From Ruegeria sp. AD91A (GTDB taxonomy: Bacteria > Pseudomonadota > Alphaproteobacteria > Rhodobacterales > Rhodobacteraceae), in the NCBI RefSeq assembly GCF_003443535.1, contig NZ_CP031947.1, positions 558,001-622,000 on the forward strand: a stretch of DNA of 64,000 nt. The letters run 5' to 3'. How positions within the stretch are numbered: the stretch's first letter is position 1; each line of letters begins with the position of its first letter. This document shows positions 9,664 to 18,934 of the stretch, piece after piece. Made by a program: the position numbers and the translations under genes. Below the pieces are notes generated by a model, which was not told the DNA's origin, ran no database searches, and saw only the letters and a program-made list of their open reading frames with translations.

Positions 9664-11244
9664 TCAGAAAAGAGATGCCGAAGCGCGTTTCCAATCCGCC
9701 GCGAATTCCTCGGGAACAACATCCGCCAGCAACGCACCATCCTCCAAATAGGTGTAAAGTTCGCCATAGGTGCGCTCATGCTCGTCCGCCGTACGACGTA
9801 GAATGTCGCGTGGATGCAGTTCGGACACTTTTTCCTTCCCCATCGCACCCAAGAGTTCACGGAAGCTTTCCAGTGTAGCGTCGTGATACCGGTGAACGCG
9901 CTGCCGCTTTTGCGGGATGTTCACCGCGCGCCCCCGAACTGTGTCCTGGGTGGCGACCCCTGACGGGCAACGGTTCGTGTTACAATGCAAGGCCTGAATG
10001 CAGCCAACCGCAAACATCATCGCCCGCGCGGCGTTGCACATATCCGCACCAAGCGCGAATTTCTCGACTATGTCGTATCCGGTCGCCACTTTGCCCGCAC
10101 AAATGATCCGGATCTTGTCACGCAGCCCAACGCCACGCAGGCAATTGTTTGCGAAAATCAGCGCCTCGTTCAGGGGCATGCCCAGACGGTTGGTGAACTC
10201 GACTGGGGCCGCGCCCGTACCCCCTTCTGATCCATCAATAGTGATGAAGTCCGGCAGTATACCTGTCTCGAGCATTGCCTTGCAAATCGACATGAACTCG
10301 GACGGGTTGCCAATACACAATTTGAAGCCGACTGGTTTGCCACCAGACATTTCGCGCAGATGTTGAACAAAGTGCATCAACCCCGAGGGCCCTTCAAATG
10401 CACTGTGTGTTGGAGGGGAAATCACATCCTGATGCTCGGGCACCCCACGGATTTCGGCAATCTCAGCATCGACCTTGGCAGCCGGCAGAACTCCACCATG
10501 CGCTGGCTTGGCACCTTGGGACAATTTGATCTCAATCGCCTTGACCACATCCTTTGTGGCCTTGTCGGCGAACTTGTCCTTGTCAAATCCGCCTTCAGGC
10601 GTACGGCATCCAAAATAGCCCGTCCCAATCTGCCAGATGATGTCGCCGCCTTCGGCCAAATGGTGAGGAGACAATCCGCCTTCACCGGTGTTGTGGGCGA
10701 ACCCTCCGTCCTTTGCCCCGCCATTCAGCGCGCGGATGGCGTTGGCGCTCAGCGCACCGAAACTCATGGCCGAAACATTGAGGCGCGAGGCACTGTAAGG
10801 TTGTGTGCATTGCGGTCCCCCCAGCATCACGCGGAGTTCACTTTCGTCTACGTGTTTGGGCGCAAGTGAGTGATTTGCGCGGTGATAACCAACCTCGTTA
10901 ATGTCGTACTGGGTCCCGAAGGCCTGCGTGTCCATCTGGCCCTTTGCGCGGGAATAAACTAGCCCCCGAACGATCCGGTTGAAAGGTCGACCGCTTTCAT
11001 TGGTTTCAACGAAATACTGTCGAATTTCCGGACTGACAAATTCCAGCATATAACGGAAATGCCCCAGAACCGGGTAGTTGTTCAGCACATTGTGTTTGGT
11101 TGTCAAAATGTCATAAAGACCAATGACCGCGTAGGGCACCAAAAGGACCAAAAGCCAGTGAGCAGGGGGCCAGAAAAAACCCAAAAGCAACACAAGTGGC
11201 AGGCAGACATAGCTCAGAAAATAGTAGATCCTGCGTACAATCAT
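9664..11244 (-). CDS. Membrane-anchored FMN-binding glutamate-synthase-family protein
   Basis: Stand-alone homologue of the FMN/Fe-S synthase domain of glutamate synthase (GltB), 526 aa. Two hydrophobic helices at about 5-45 anchor it. The catalytic barrel follows, with substrate and FMN motifs (SFGALSANAIRALNGG, TIDGSEGGTGAAPVEF) and a Cys cluster CNTNRCPSGVATQD that could bind a 3Fe-4S centre. The amidotransferase and GXGXG domains are absent, so it is not a complete glutamate synthase. ATG at 11244 is preferred over an upstream in-frame start because AGGAGCC precedes it. The physiological reaction is not established for this subfamily. Confidence 0.85.
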   Translation of the reverse strand: MIVRRIYYFLSYVCLPLVLLLGFFWPPAHWLLVLLVPYAVIGLYDILTTKHNVLNNYPVLGHFRYMLEFVSPEIRQYFVETNESGRPFNRIVRGLVYSRAKGQMDTQAFGTQYDINEVGYHRANHSLAPKHVDESELRVMLGGPQCTQPYSASRLNVSAMSFGALSANAIRALNGGAKDGGFAHNTGEGGLSPHHLAEGGDIIWQIGTGYFGCRTPEGGFDKDKFADKATKDVVKAIEIKLSQGAKPAHGGVLPAAKVDAEIAEIRGVPEHQDVISPPTHSAFEGPSGLMHFVQHLREMSGGKPVGFKLCIGNPSEFMSICKAMLETGILPDFITIDGSEGGTGAAPVEFTNRLGMPLNEALIFANNCLRGVGLRDKIRIICAGKVATGYDIVEKFALGADMCNAARAMMFAVGCIQALHCNTNRCPSGVATQDTVRGRAVNIPQKRQRVHRYHDATLESFRELLGAMGKEKVSELHPRDILRRTADEHERTYGELYTYLEDGALLADVVPEEFAADWKRASASLF

Positions 11245-11493
11245 GTTCCTGGCTCCTCGTATTTCCGACCGGCCGTTGCGCGTTCCAACAGCACTCAACG
11301 TGAAACAGATTGATTTTTAATTGCAAGCTTTTGAGAGAATTTATCCGCTCAAAGACGAAAACGTGAAAACGTGTTACGGCCGCTCAACGGTTGAACAGGG
11401 TGTCGCCAGTGGATATGCCACACATACCAAAAGACGACAGGCACACACTTGACAAAAACGCATTCCCAACCCCAGCGCGACCGAAAGAGTCTT

Positions 11494-11862
11494 ATGTTTC
11501 TCGCTGTCTTTGCCGGAGGGGCGCTGGGATCGTTGTTGCGCGAAGTATTCGCACTGGAAATCCCCGGCCTCAGTTTCCTCACGTCGACTTTCGGCATCAA
11601 CGTGACGGCCTGTTTTGTCTTAGGATGGCTGTATTCAATACGTCACAAGGTGCACGCTCATGTGCTGCAATTGGGCGCAGTCGGGTTTTGTGGTGGGTTA
11701 TCCACCTTTTCATCTTTTGTAGCTGATCTGGAACGTATTGCCGAAGGTGATCTGTGGGCCGTCCCTGTTGCCGTCGGGTTGGAAATCGCTTTCGGCATTG
11801 GCGCTGCGCTGGTCGGAGAAAAGCTGGGCAACCATTTTCATTCCGAAAGGTCACCGTCATGA
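11494..11862 (+). CDS. crcB: CrcB-family fluoride channel, first of a tandem pair
   Basis: Small inner-membrane protein, 122 aa, four predicted membrane segments. Signature elements include GGALGSLLRE near the start, TFGINVTACFVLG and GFCGGLSTFSSFV (the Phe-rich channel track). CrcB/Fluc proteins export fluoride passively as dual-topology dimers. ATG at 11494 is chosen over a TTG at 11449 because family members start close to the GGALG motif. The next gene encodes a second CrcB and overlaps by four bases, so the two likely form a heterodimer of opposite orientation. Confidence 0.88.
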   Translation: MFLAVFAGGALGSLLREVFALEIPGLSFLTSTFGINVTACFVLGWLYSIRHKVHAHVLQLGAVGFCGGLSTFSSFVADLERIAEGDLWAVPVAVGLEIAFGIGAALVGEKLGNHFHSERSPS

Positions 11863-12221
11863 ATGATCTCTATCTTCATGCGATGTTCGCACTGGGAGGA
11901 GGCCTGGGGGCGGTCCTACGTCATTGGCTGGCTTTGAAAGTGCGGCACGATTTGCCCTTTTCAACGCTGATCGTGAATGTAGTAGGCAGCCTGCTGCTTG
12001 GGCTCTGGATCGGCTATCTGGGCGGCCCTGTCGACATCCCCGAGGACCAAAGACGGCTGGTATTTGGTTTTTGCGGCGGGTTTACCACGTTCTCCAGCTT
12101 TGCCTACCAATCTCTTGAACTTCGGCGCGAGCGCACTCTGGTTCTGGCAGCTGGCAATATCCTGATCAGCCTGGCGCTGTGCTGGTTCGCCTTGTGGCTT
12201 GGGCTGACCTTGACGCGCTAA
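11859..12221 (+). CDS. crcB: CrcB-family fluoride channel, second of a tandem pair
   Basis: Second CrcB/Fluc subunit, 120 aa, four hydrophobic helices. Signatures are GGGLGAVLRHW, TLIVNVVGSLLLGLWIGY and GFCGGFTTFSSFAYQ. It starts inside the stop of the preceding crcB (ATGA), so expression is coupled. The separate genes differ in sequence, as in Gram-positive paired fluc genes. The C-terminus overlaps the converging MFS gene by four bases. Confidence 0.9.
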   Translation: MNDLYLHAMFALGGGLGAVLRHWLALKVRHDLPFSTLIVNVVGSLLLGLWIGYLGGPVDIPEDQRRLVFGFCGGFTTFSSFAYQSLELRRERTLVLAAGNILISLALCWFALWLGLTLTR

Positions 12222-13741
12222 TGCACATGAGCGGCAACATGTGACCCGAGCTTCGGAGCGCGACAAAAGAAAAGCAATGGAATTGTCGCCAAGGCAAGCA
12301 GACCCAGATTGTTGAATACGGTCAAATAGGAAATCATCTCGGCCTGCTTCATGATTTCCTGGCCCAGAATGGCAGCACCTTCAGCGCTGTCTGGCGCAAG
12401 GCCAAGCGGGCTCAGATACGCCTGGGCCGCGGGGTTGTAGGGCGTCACATTCTGGCTGAGCACCGCCGTATTGGTCTGCAACCCGCGTACAACCCAGGTG
12501 CCGACCAGCGAGATGCCAACCGACGATCCCAATTGCCTTGTCACATTGAACAGACCAGATGCTTCGTCCTGCCGGCCTTTACTGATGCTCTCGAAAGCCA
12601 GTATCGACATCGGCACGAACACAAGACCCATCCCGAGGCCGCTGATGGCCCCCGGCCACGCGAGCTCCCAAAAACCGGCATTGAGGTTGATGGCCCCCAT
12701 CATGAAATTCCCGATCGCCGTCAGCAACAGACCGATGCCCGCCAGCAGGCGCGGATCAAAGCGGTTTACCAGAACTGCGCCGGTCAGAACCATGGACAGC
12801 CCTGCGGTCAGGCCACGCGGAATGAACAGATGGCCCGACGCGATTACAGGGAAATCCAGCAGGCTTTGAACAAGCGTCGGCAAAATCGCGATGCCCCCGA
12901 ACAGAGACACGGCAAAACCCGCGATGATCAGATTGCAAAGGGCAAAGTTTCGATCTGCGAACAGACGCAGGTCCACAACCGAATTGCGAGAGGTCAACGC
13001 GTGAAAAATGAATCCAAACGCCCCGAGAATTGCTGCGATCACGGCCACTTGGATGACGCGGGACGACATCCAGTCCAGTGTCTCGCCTTGATCCAGAACG
13101 AATTGAAGGCACCCGATTCCAACAGCCAGCAGAGCAAGGCCTTTCCAATCGATCTGGACCTCCTCGGTTTTGTCTTCCGGCAATTCTCCGGCCAGCAGAA
13201 GCAGTGCAAGGGCCGCCACGGGAAGATTGACGAAGAAGACCATCCGCCAGGAAAAATATTCGGTCAGGATTGCACCGACCGTTGGCCCCAGAACCGGCGC
13301 CACCACGACGCCCAGACCGAAGATGGCCATTGCCTGTCCGCGCTTTTCCCGCGGGAAGGCATCAAACAGAATGGATTGTGACAAAGGGATCAGGAAAGCG
13401 CCGAACATGCCCTGAGCCAGCCGAAAGGCAACAATGACCTCAAGGCTCCACGACATGCCGCACATCATCGACATGACGGCAAAACCAGTCACCGCCGTCA
13501 GGATCAACCGTCGTCGGCCCACGCGTCGGGCGACGAACCCTGTCAACGGCATGATGACCACCGCGGAAACGATATAGCTGGTCAGAATCCATGTCGCCTG
13601 ATCGGTCGTCGCCCCAAATGCGGCCTGGATATGCGGCAACGCCACATTGACAATCGTACTGTCTAGGACTTCCAGAATGGCGCTGAGAACAACGGCGATC
13701 ACGATCACCATGTTCACATGGCCGGACGCCGCAGGGGTCAT
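12218..13741 (-). CDS. emrB: EmrB/QacA-type (DHA2) MFS efflux transporter
   Basis: Proton-driven drug efflux protein of the 14-helix DHA2 family, 507 aa. It has motif C-like GVVVAPVLGPTVGA and the DSTIVNVALPHI motif D1 at the N-terminus, GFVARRVGRRR in the first cytoplasmic loop (motif A) and about 14 hydrophobic segments. Its ATG overlaps the stop of the upstream membrane fusion protein gene (ATGA), which makes an EmrAB pair. The stop overlaps the converging crcB stop region. Substrates are unknown. Confidence 0.9.
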   Translation of the reverse strand: MTPAASGHVNMVIVIAVVLSAILEVLDSTIVNVALPHIQAAFGATTDQATWILTSYIVSAVVIMPLTGFVARRVGRRRLILTAVTGFAVMSMMCGMSWSLEVIVAFRLAQGMFGAFLIPLSQSILFDAFPREKRGQAMAIFGLGVVVAPVLGPTVGAILTEYFSWRMVFFVNLPVAALALLLLAGELPEDKTEEVQIDWKGLALLAVGIGCLQFVLDQGETLDWMSSRVIQVAVIAAILGAFGFIFHALTSRNSVVDLRLFADRNFALCNLIIAGFAVSLFGGIAILPTLVQSLLDFPVIASGHLFIPRGLTAGLSMVLTGAVLVNRFDPRLLAGIGLLLTAIGNFMMGAINLNAGFWELAWPGAISGLGMGLVFVPMSILAFESISKGRQDEASGLFNVTRQLGSSVGISLVGTWVVRGLQTNTAVLSQNVTPYNPAAQAYLSPLGLAPDSAEGAAILGQEIMKQAEMISYLTVFNNLGLLALATIPLLFFCRAPKLGSHVAAHVH

Positions 13742-14721
13742 TTGCCGTCCACCGGACCTGTTGTATCTACGACAACTTTGCTGCTGCCTCCGACACGCAA
13801 GGGCGCATCGGTCGGGTCAAGCTCGATCCGAACCGGAAATCGCCGGGTGACCTTGACCCAATTCCCGCTCGCGTTTTCCGAGGGCAACAAGGAAAACGTG
13901 TCCCCGGACCCTCGCCCGATTGACGCCACCTTACCTGTAAGCGTCGTCCCAGGGAGCATATCGACACGTATCGTGACCGGCTGCCCCGGACGAATGCGCG
14001 CCAATGCGGTTTCTTTGAAGTTCGCGTCCACCCACCAATCGGACGATTCAACAATCGAAAATTGCGGAGCGTTGGCGGACACCGAGGATCCGGGGCGAAG
14101 GGTCAGATTGGCGATCCACCCGTCGGCCGCGGCATGGACCTTGGTCCAGGCAAGGTTGGTTTCCGCGATTTCAAGCTGTGCCCGCGCAGACAGGATATCA
14201 TCCTGTTTTGCCTGCAACCCGCTTTTCAATGCCAACAGGCTGGACTGGCTGGTCGTCAACCTTGCAGAGGCTTGCGCGAATTCCGATGCCGTCTGATCAA
14301 GCGATGCCTGTGCGACATCGCCTGATGCAAACAATGCCTTCGCACGTTCAAAACTCTTCAATGCAGTATCGTAGGCCGATTGGGCGCTGTCCACCGAAGC
14401 CTCAGCCGCAGCAATCTGTGTGGAATAGGATTTGGCCTGTTGTATCGCACTATCCAGATTGGCTTTGGCTGCATCCACCGAAGCCTTGAATTGAGTGTCG
14501 TCGATCGTGAAAAGCAGATCGCCGTTTTTCACGGGCTGGTTTTCGATCACATGTACATCTGCCACCTGCCCGGTCACCTGCGCAGCGACATAGATGATGT
14601 TCGCGCCCAGATATGCATCCTTAGTGGACGGGTACCGCTCTTCGTGCCTCCAGAACAGAACAAGACCGACTGCAATTGCTGCAAGTATCAAAGCCACGGC
14701 TGCGATTTTGAGTGGCTTCAT
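13738..14721 (-). CDS. emrA: EmrA-type membrane fusion protein (HlyD family)
   Basis: Periplasmic adaptor of 327 aa with an N-terminal membrane anchor (about 5-25), lipoyl halves (AQVTGQVADVHVIENQPVKNGDLLF and WTKVHAAADGWIANLTLRPG), a coiled-coil hairpin rich in Ala/Ser/Gln between them (about 80-170), and a C-terminal beta-barrel with FKETALARIRPGQPVTIRVD. It pairs with the downstream EmrB transporter, presumably with an outer-membrane channel encoded elsewhere. SD GAGAGGG precedes the ATG at 14721. It starts 34 bases after cyoD, so it may be cotranscribed with the quinol oxidase genes. Confidence 0.9.
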   Translation of the reverse strand: MKPLKIAAVALILAAIAVGLVLFWRHEERYPSTKDAYLGANIIYVAAQVTGQVADVHVIENQPVKNGDLLFTIDDTQFKASVDAAKANLDSAIQQAKSYSTQIAAAEASVDSAQSAYDTALKSFERAKALFASGDVAQASLDQTASEFAQASARLTTSQSSLLALKSGLQAKQDDILSARAQLEIAETNLAWTKVHAAADGWIANLTLRPGSSVSANAPQFSIVESSDWWVDANFKETALARIRPGQPVTIRVDMLPGTTLTGKVASIGRGSGDTFSLLPSENASGNWVKVTRRFPVRIELDPTDAPLRVGGSSKVVVDTTGPVDGK

Positions 14722-14755
14722 TTTCGTATCCCTCTCTGCACACGACCCATGAGCA

Positions 14756-15082
14756 TCACATCACATGCATGTGCATTCTTATTGCCAGATTTCCCAACAC
14801 CCAGACCGTTCCAAGGATCATGATCAACAAAACCATGGTTGAAAACAGGACCAGGTGCAGGTCTTCCCGGCTGCTGCGCCGACGATCGATGTGCAGGAAA
14901 TAAACAAGCTGCAGAACAAGTTGGGCCAGACCTAGCAATCCAATGGTCAGGTAAACACCGGTTGTTTCGATCCCAAACAGGTAGGCTGCGCCAAACATTG
15001 CCACCGTCAGCAAAAGCGAACCACCGTATCCGATCACATAGCGCCGACGCTCGCGACGGTGCATTTCAGAGCGCTTATCCAT
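14756..15082 (-). CDS. cyoD: Cytochrome o ubiquinol oxidase subunit IV
   Basis: Small membrane subunit, 108 aa, with three hydrophobic helices (about 16-36, 42-64, 76-98), matching the CyoD / cytochrome c oxidase subunit IV family (LGLAQLVLQLVYFLHID and the LILGTVWVLGNL end). It assists assembly of the CuB-heme o centre in the bo3 complex. Its start overlaps the cyoC stop by eight bases. Assignment rests on the operon order cyoABCD as well as sequence. Confidence 0.92.
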   Translation of the reverse strand: MDKRSEMHRRERRRYVIGYGGSLLLTVAMFGAAYLFGIETTGVYLTIGLLGLAQLVLQLVYFLHIDRRRSSREDLHLVLFSTMVLLIMILGTVWVLGNLAIRMHMHVM

Positions 15083-15707
15083 AGGTCAGACCTCCGAAAT
15101 AAACGATGGTGATGATCCCGATCCAGATCAGGTCGAGAAAATGCCAGAACAGTGCCAACCGCACCACGCGGGAGATAACAACATCCGTCATCCCTTTCAC
15201 GTGCAGTTGGATACCCAGAACGATCAGCCACAAGCATCCTGCGGCGACGTGCACACCATGCAGAGGAACGAGCCCAAAGAAGGCCGACAAGAAACCGCTG
15301 CGCTGCGGAATGCCTCCTTTTTCCGCCATGGCCATGAAATCACGCACCTCAAGCACCAGGAAACTGATCCCCAGTAAAAGCGTGACGCCAAACCACAAAA
15401 CAATGCGACCGCGCGGCAGATTATATTTCAGCGCCAGCATGGCAAGGCCAACCGTCAGGCTGCTCGTCAACAGGATAAGCGTCTGCGCAAAGACGCTTTT
15501 GAGATCAAACAGCTCGTGCGGGCCGGGGCCACCGGCCTGCGCATCGATCATCGTGATGTAAGTCGCAAACATCAGGCCGAAATAGACCAGGTCACTCATC
15601 AAAAAGACCCAGAACCCGAAGGTGACAACCTCGGTCGCCTTATGAGCACTCGCGTGGCGTTCCCCCAGATTGATCCCTGGGTAGCTGTGGGTGGGCGCAC
15701 GCTTCAT
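15075..15707 (-). CDS. cyoC: Cytochrome o ubiquinol oxidase subunit III
   Basis: Membrane subunit III, 210 aa, five predicted helices, of the haem-copper oxidase COX3 family. Features are FGFWVFLMSDLVYFGLMFATY near the N-terminus, GLVPLHGVHVAAGCLW (the conserved H-G-xH in helix) and a C-terminal FWHFLDLIWIGIITIVY. It overlaps cyoB by four bases (ATGA) at its start. Part of the plasma-membrane bo3 complex. Confidence 0.93.
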   Translation of the reverse strand: MKRAPTHSYPGINLGERHASAHKATEVVTFGFWVFLMSDLVYFGLMFATYITMIDAQAGGPGPHELFDLKSVFAQTLILLTSSLTVGLAMLALKYNLPRGRIVLWFGVTLLLGISFLVLEVRDFMAMAEKGGIPQRSGFLSAFFGLVPLHGVHVAAGCLWLIVLGIQLHVKGMTDVVISRVVRLALFWHFLDLIWIGIITIVYFGGLTYG

Positions 15708-17794
15708 GTGATCACCTCCAGATCGGGGCGGGCGAGGCCGCGATTCTCCGGAGACGTCTCGAAATCGCGATCCACCGCTTTTTCGCCGTGAACCCGTGCA
15801 AGCCAGGCTTCGTGATCCTTGCGCACTTCTTCCGCTGGTATGGTCAGCTCGGTGCTGTCATCGAACGTCCAGACGATCACCACCAAGATCATCAGAACCG
15901 TCATCAATGCTGCCAACCACCAGATCCACCAGACCAGCGCGAACATCCAGACGCCGCTCAGAACACACAGGACAAAGCCAATGCCTGTATTGCGCGGCAA
16001 TTCGATATCTTCATAAGCGTCAGGCGTTGGGTAGGCTGCACCCTTGTCCTTTGCTGCCGCAAAATCATCCCGATCCGTAACGGTTGGAATGATCGCAAAG
16101 TTGTACGGAGGCGGCGGTGACGGGATTGACCATTCCAACGTGCGCCCATCCCATGGGTCCCCAACTGGAACGCGGGTCTTTTCGCGGTCGCGGATGCTGA
16201 CCCAAAGTTGGATCAGAACCGAGAACAACGCGCAGGTAATCACCAGCGCCCCAACGATCGCCACTATCATGAAAGGATGGAAGGATGGGTCATCGTAACT
16301 GAAAGAACGGCGCGGCATCCCCATTAGTCCGACGAAATAGAGCGGCATGAAGGTCAGCAAAAAACCTACGGTCCAGAGGGCAACCGTGACGCGGCCCCAG
16401 AACTCGTTCAGACGAAAGCCAAACGCCTTGGGGAACCAGTAGTTATAGGCTGCCAAAAGACCAAACAGCACCCCCGGCAACAGTACGTTGTGGAAGTGGG
16501 CCACCAGAAACAGCGTATTGTGCACCTGATAATCCACGGTCGGATTGGCTAGGATCACCCCGCTCAGGCCTCCAATCACGAACAACATCAAAAATGCCAA
16601 GCCATACAACATCGGCACCGAGAACCGGATGCGCCCCCGCCATAGAGTCGCCATCCAGTCATAGACTTTTACACCGGTCGGAATGGCGATCAGCATCGTT
16701 GCGATACCAAATACAGCGTTGATCAGGGCGCTCTGCCCCATGGTGAAAAAATGGTGCAGCCAGACCGTAAACGACAGAACCGCTATCGACATCGTGGCGA
16801 TGACAAGCGAATTGTAGCCGTAGAGCCGCTTGGCCGAAAAGGTCGCAAAAACCTCGGAGTAGATACCGTAAGCAGGCAGAACCAGCAGGTAGACTTCGGG
16901 GTGTCCGAACAGCCAGAACAGATTGGCATAATTCATCATGTTGCCGCCGAGGTCGTTGGTGAAAAAGTGGAAATCCAGATAGCGATCAGCGGCCAACAAC
17001 AGCGCCGCAACGCCCAAGGGCGGCATGGCAAAGACGATCAGGATCGAACTGCATATGATGGTCCAGCAATACATCGGCAGCCGCATGAAAGTCATTCCCG
17101 GCGCGCGCATCTTGTAGATCGTAACAGCGAAATTGATCCCGGTGAGCGTTGTGCCAACACCCGAAACAACGATCGCCCAAATCCAGTAGTCCGGCCCAAC
17201 GCCCGGATTGAAGGCTGCACCGGTATACGGCGGGTAGGCCGTCCAGCCACCGGTCGAGAACCGACCCACCACCAGCGAAACCATAAGCATCATGCCAGAG
17301 GACACTGTCAGGCCCAGGCTGATCTGGTTCAACCGAGGAAACGCCACGTCCCTCGCGCCGATCATCAGCGGAACTACGTAGTTCGCGATGCCAAAGACAA
17401 AGGGCACCGCGACAAAGAAAATCATGATCGTGCCATGGGTACTGAACAACTCGGCGAAGTGTTCAGCCTCCAGGAAGCCATCGCCTGGTCCGGCGGCTTG
17501 CTGCGCGCGCATGACGACGCCCTCCAACACGCCACGCGCCAACATCACGATGGCGAAGACGACATACATGATCCCAATCTTCTTGTGATCGACACTGGTC
17601 AGCCAATCGCGCCAAAGGGGCGTCCACAACCGAAACCAGCTGAGCAGGCCGACCACGACGACAACACCAACCAAGACGATTGCGGCAGCGGCGTTGGCAA
17701 CGATCTCATTTGCGTTCGGGTTCTGGATCAACCCTGTGACCGGAAGCGCATCCCAGTTGAGGCGGCCAAAGAACCCTGTACCCGGTGAAGTCAT
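15704..17794 (-). CDS. cyoB: Cytochrome o ubiquinol oxidase subunit I
   Basis: Catalytic subunit of the proton-pumping quinol oxidase, 696 aa, about 15 hydrophobic segments, close in length to E. coli CyoB. It has the low-spin haem ligand region FSTHGTIMIFFVAVPF (His120), HPEVYLLVLPAYG with the CuB His-Tyr pair, WLHHFFTMG (two CuB His), and VAHFHNV with the high-spin and low-spin haem ligands. A C-terminal extension with RTLEWSIPSPPPPYNFA is typical of CyoB. ATG at 17794 overlaps the cyoA stop. No haem O synthase (cyoE) gene is present in the window. Confidence 0.95.
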   Translation of the reverse strand: MTSPGTGFFGRLNWDALPVTGLIQNPNANEIVANAAAAIVLVGVVVVVGLLSWFRLWTPLWRDWLTSVDHKKIGIMYVVFAIVMLARGVLEGVVMRAQQAAGPGDGFLEAEHFAELFSTHGTIMIFFVAVPFVFGIANYVVPLMIGARDVAFPRLNQISLGLTVSSGMMLMVSLVVGRFSTGGWTAYPPYTGAAFNPGVGPDYWIWAIVVSGVGTTLTGINFAVTIYKMRAPGMTFMRLPMYCWTIICSSILIVFAMPPLGVAALLLAADRYLDFHFFTNDLGGNMMNYANLFWLFGHPEVYLLVLPAYGIYSEVFATFSAKRLYGYNSLVIATMSIAVLSFTVWLHHFFTMGQSALINAVFGIATMLIAIPTGVKVYDWMATLWRGRIRFSVPMLYGLAFLMLFVIGGLSGVILANPTVDYQVHNTLFLVAHFHNVLLPGVLFGLLAAYNYWFPKAFGFRLNEFWGRVTVALWTVGFLLTFMPLYFVGLMGMPRRSFSYDDPSFHPFMIVAIVGALVITCALFSVLIQLWVSIRDREKTRVPVGDPWDGRTLEWSIPSPPPPYNFAIIPTVTDRDDFAAAKDKGAAYPTPDAYEDIELPRNTGIGFVLCVLSGVWMFALVWWIWWLAALMTVLMILVVIVWTFDDSTELTIPAEEVRKDHEAWLARVHGEKAVDRDFETSPENRGLARPDLEVIT

Positions 17795-18750
17795 TTCTGC
17801 GCCTCCAGCCCGAATGACGCCGTTCCCGGCTGTTGATCGACCAGAACTGCTTCGCCCCCGTGATAACGGTGCAGAATGCTGTGAAACAAATCCTCTTCCA
17901 TTGTGAAGTACAACGCATCCTTCGGCATCTTTGCAGTGCCCAGCACAGCCTGAACCTCATCCCTGTCTGTCCGCATCGCAAGCGTCTGATAAGTTGCAGG
18001 GTTTAGTTGGATACCATTGTCACGAACTTTTTGGACCCATGCTTCGAACTCATCATTGGGCATCGCTACGGTGCGAAATTTCTGTTTGGTAAAGCCCCGC
18101 CCGTTGTACTGCGTGTTCTCGCCCTGCATGACTTCGGGCGCGTCTGCGACCAGATGCAGTTGGGTGGTCATGCCCGGCATCGCGTAAATCTGGCCAGCCA
18201 GTGCCGGGATCATGAAAGACTGCATCACGGTATCGGTGGTCAGTGTCATCGCCACCTGTCGTTTGGTGGGAATCCCAAATTCGCCCACACTGGCGATGCC
18301 AAGATCGGGGTAGATGAACAGCCACTTCCAATCCAGTCCGACAACCTGCACACGCAAGGCCGGATCTTCACCAAAAGCCGTCGAGTACGGATCAAGCCGA
18401 TGGGTGGCCTTCCAAAGGTAGAACGAAAGCAGTGCCACAATCAAAACAGGCACGCCCCACATGAGGAATTCCAACTTTGCCGAAAAATCCCATTCCGGAC
18501 GATAAGCTGCACTGCTGTTTTTTCGCCGGCGATATCGGAGTGCGATCAGCGGCACCAATACCAGAACAGGGACAACGGCCACCATGATCAATGCGGTCGC
18601 CCGCAGCAGATGCGTTTTCTGGATGGCGGCAATGGGCCCTTGCGGATCCATGAAACTGTCGCTGGCCGCCACCGTTTGCGACATCGACACCAACAGGATC
18701 ACGGCCACCATGAGCAGAGGGATTGGGTTGGGCATATTGACTTGTGCCAT
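17791..18750 (-). CDS. cyoA: Cytochrome o ubiquinol oxidase subunit II
   Basis: Subunit II, 319 aa, with an N-terminal hydrophobic segment (about 10-30), two transmembrane helices (about 50-75, 95-115) and a periplasmic cupredoxin-like domain ending in the COX_ARM-like tail. The CuA ligands are missing, as expected for a quinol rather than cytochrome c oxidase. The whole protein contains no cysteine, so the N-terminal lipidation of E. coli CyoA cannot occur. ATG at 18750 is chosen because AGGAAAGGG lies upstream; a TTG at 18771 is also in frame. First gene of the operon, divergent from the transglycosylase. Confidence 0.93.
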   Translation of the reverse strand: MAQVNMPNPIPLLMVAVILLVSMSQTVAASDSFMDPQGPIAAIQKTHLLRATALIMVAVVPVLVLVPLIALRYRRRKNSSAAYRPEWDFSAKLEFLMWGVPVLIVALLSFYLWKATHRLDPYSTAFGEDPALRVQVVGLDWKWLFIYPDLGIASVGEFGIPTKRQVAMTLTTDTVMQSFMIPALAGQIYAMPGMTTQLHLVADAPEVMQGENTQYNGRGFTKQKFRTVAMPNDEFEAWVQKVRDNGIQLNPATYQTLAMRTDRDEVQAVLGTAKMPKDALYFTMEEDLFHSILHRYHGGEAVLVDQQPGTASFGLEAQK

Positions 18751-18934
18751 AACAGACTGCCCTTTCCTCAAACAATTTCCATTCGACTATCGGCAAGTGT
18801 GTGAATTTTCTCAAGAGTTTTTCCAAACCACAAATTGTCCGGGTCAGTCCCCAATTCAATTTCGGGTGTAACGGGTCCAGGGATGCGCGGTATGTTCCCG
18901 TTGACTTGCATTCCCAGCCGGGACAGACAAAACA

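Noticed and set aside
11313..11493. Possible fluoride riboswitch upstream of crcB
   Set aside because: The conserved riboswitch core and pseudoknot pattern were not found by eye.
16751..17788. 345-codon open frame opposite cyoB
   Set aside because: Low-complexity His/Asp/Asn/Arg composition typical of antisense reading through a membrane protein gene; no SD.
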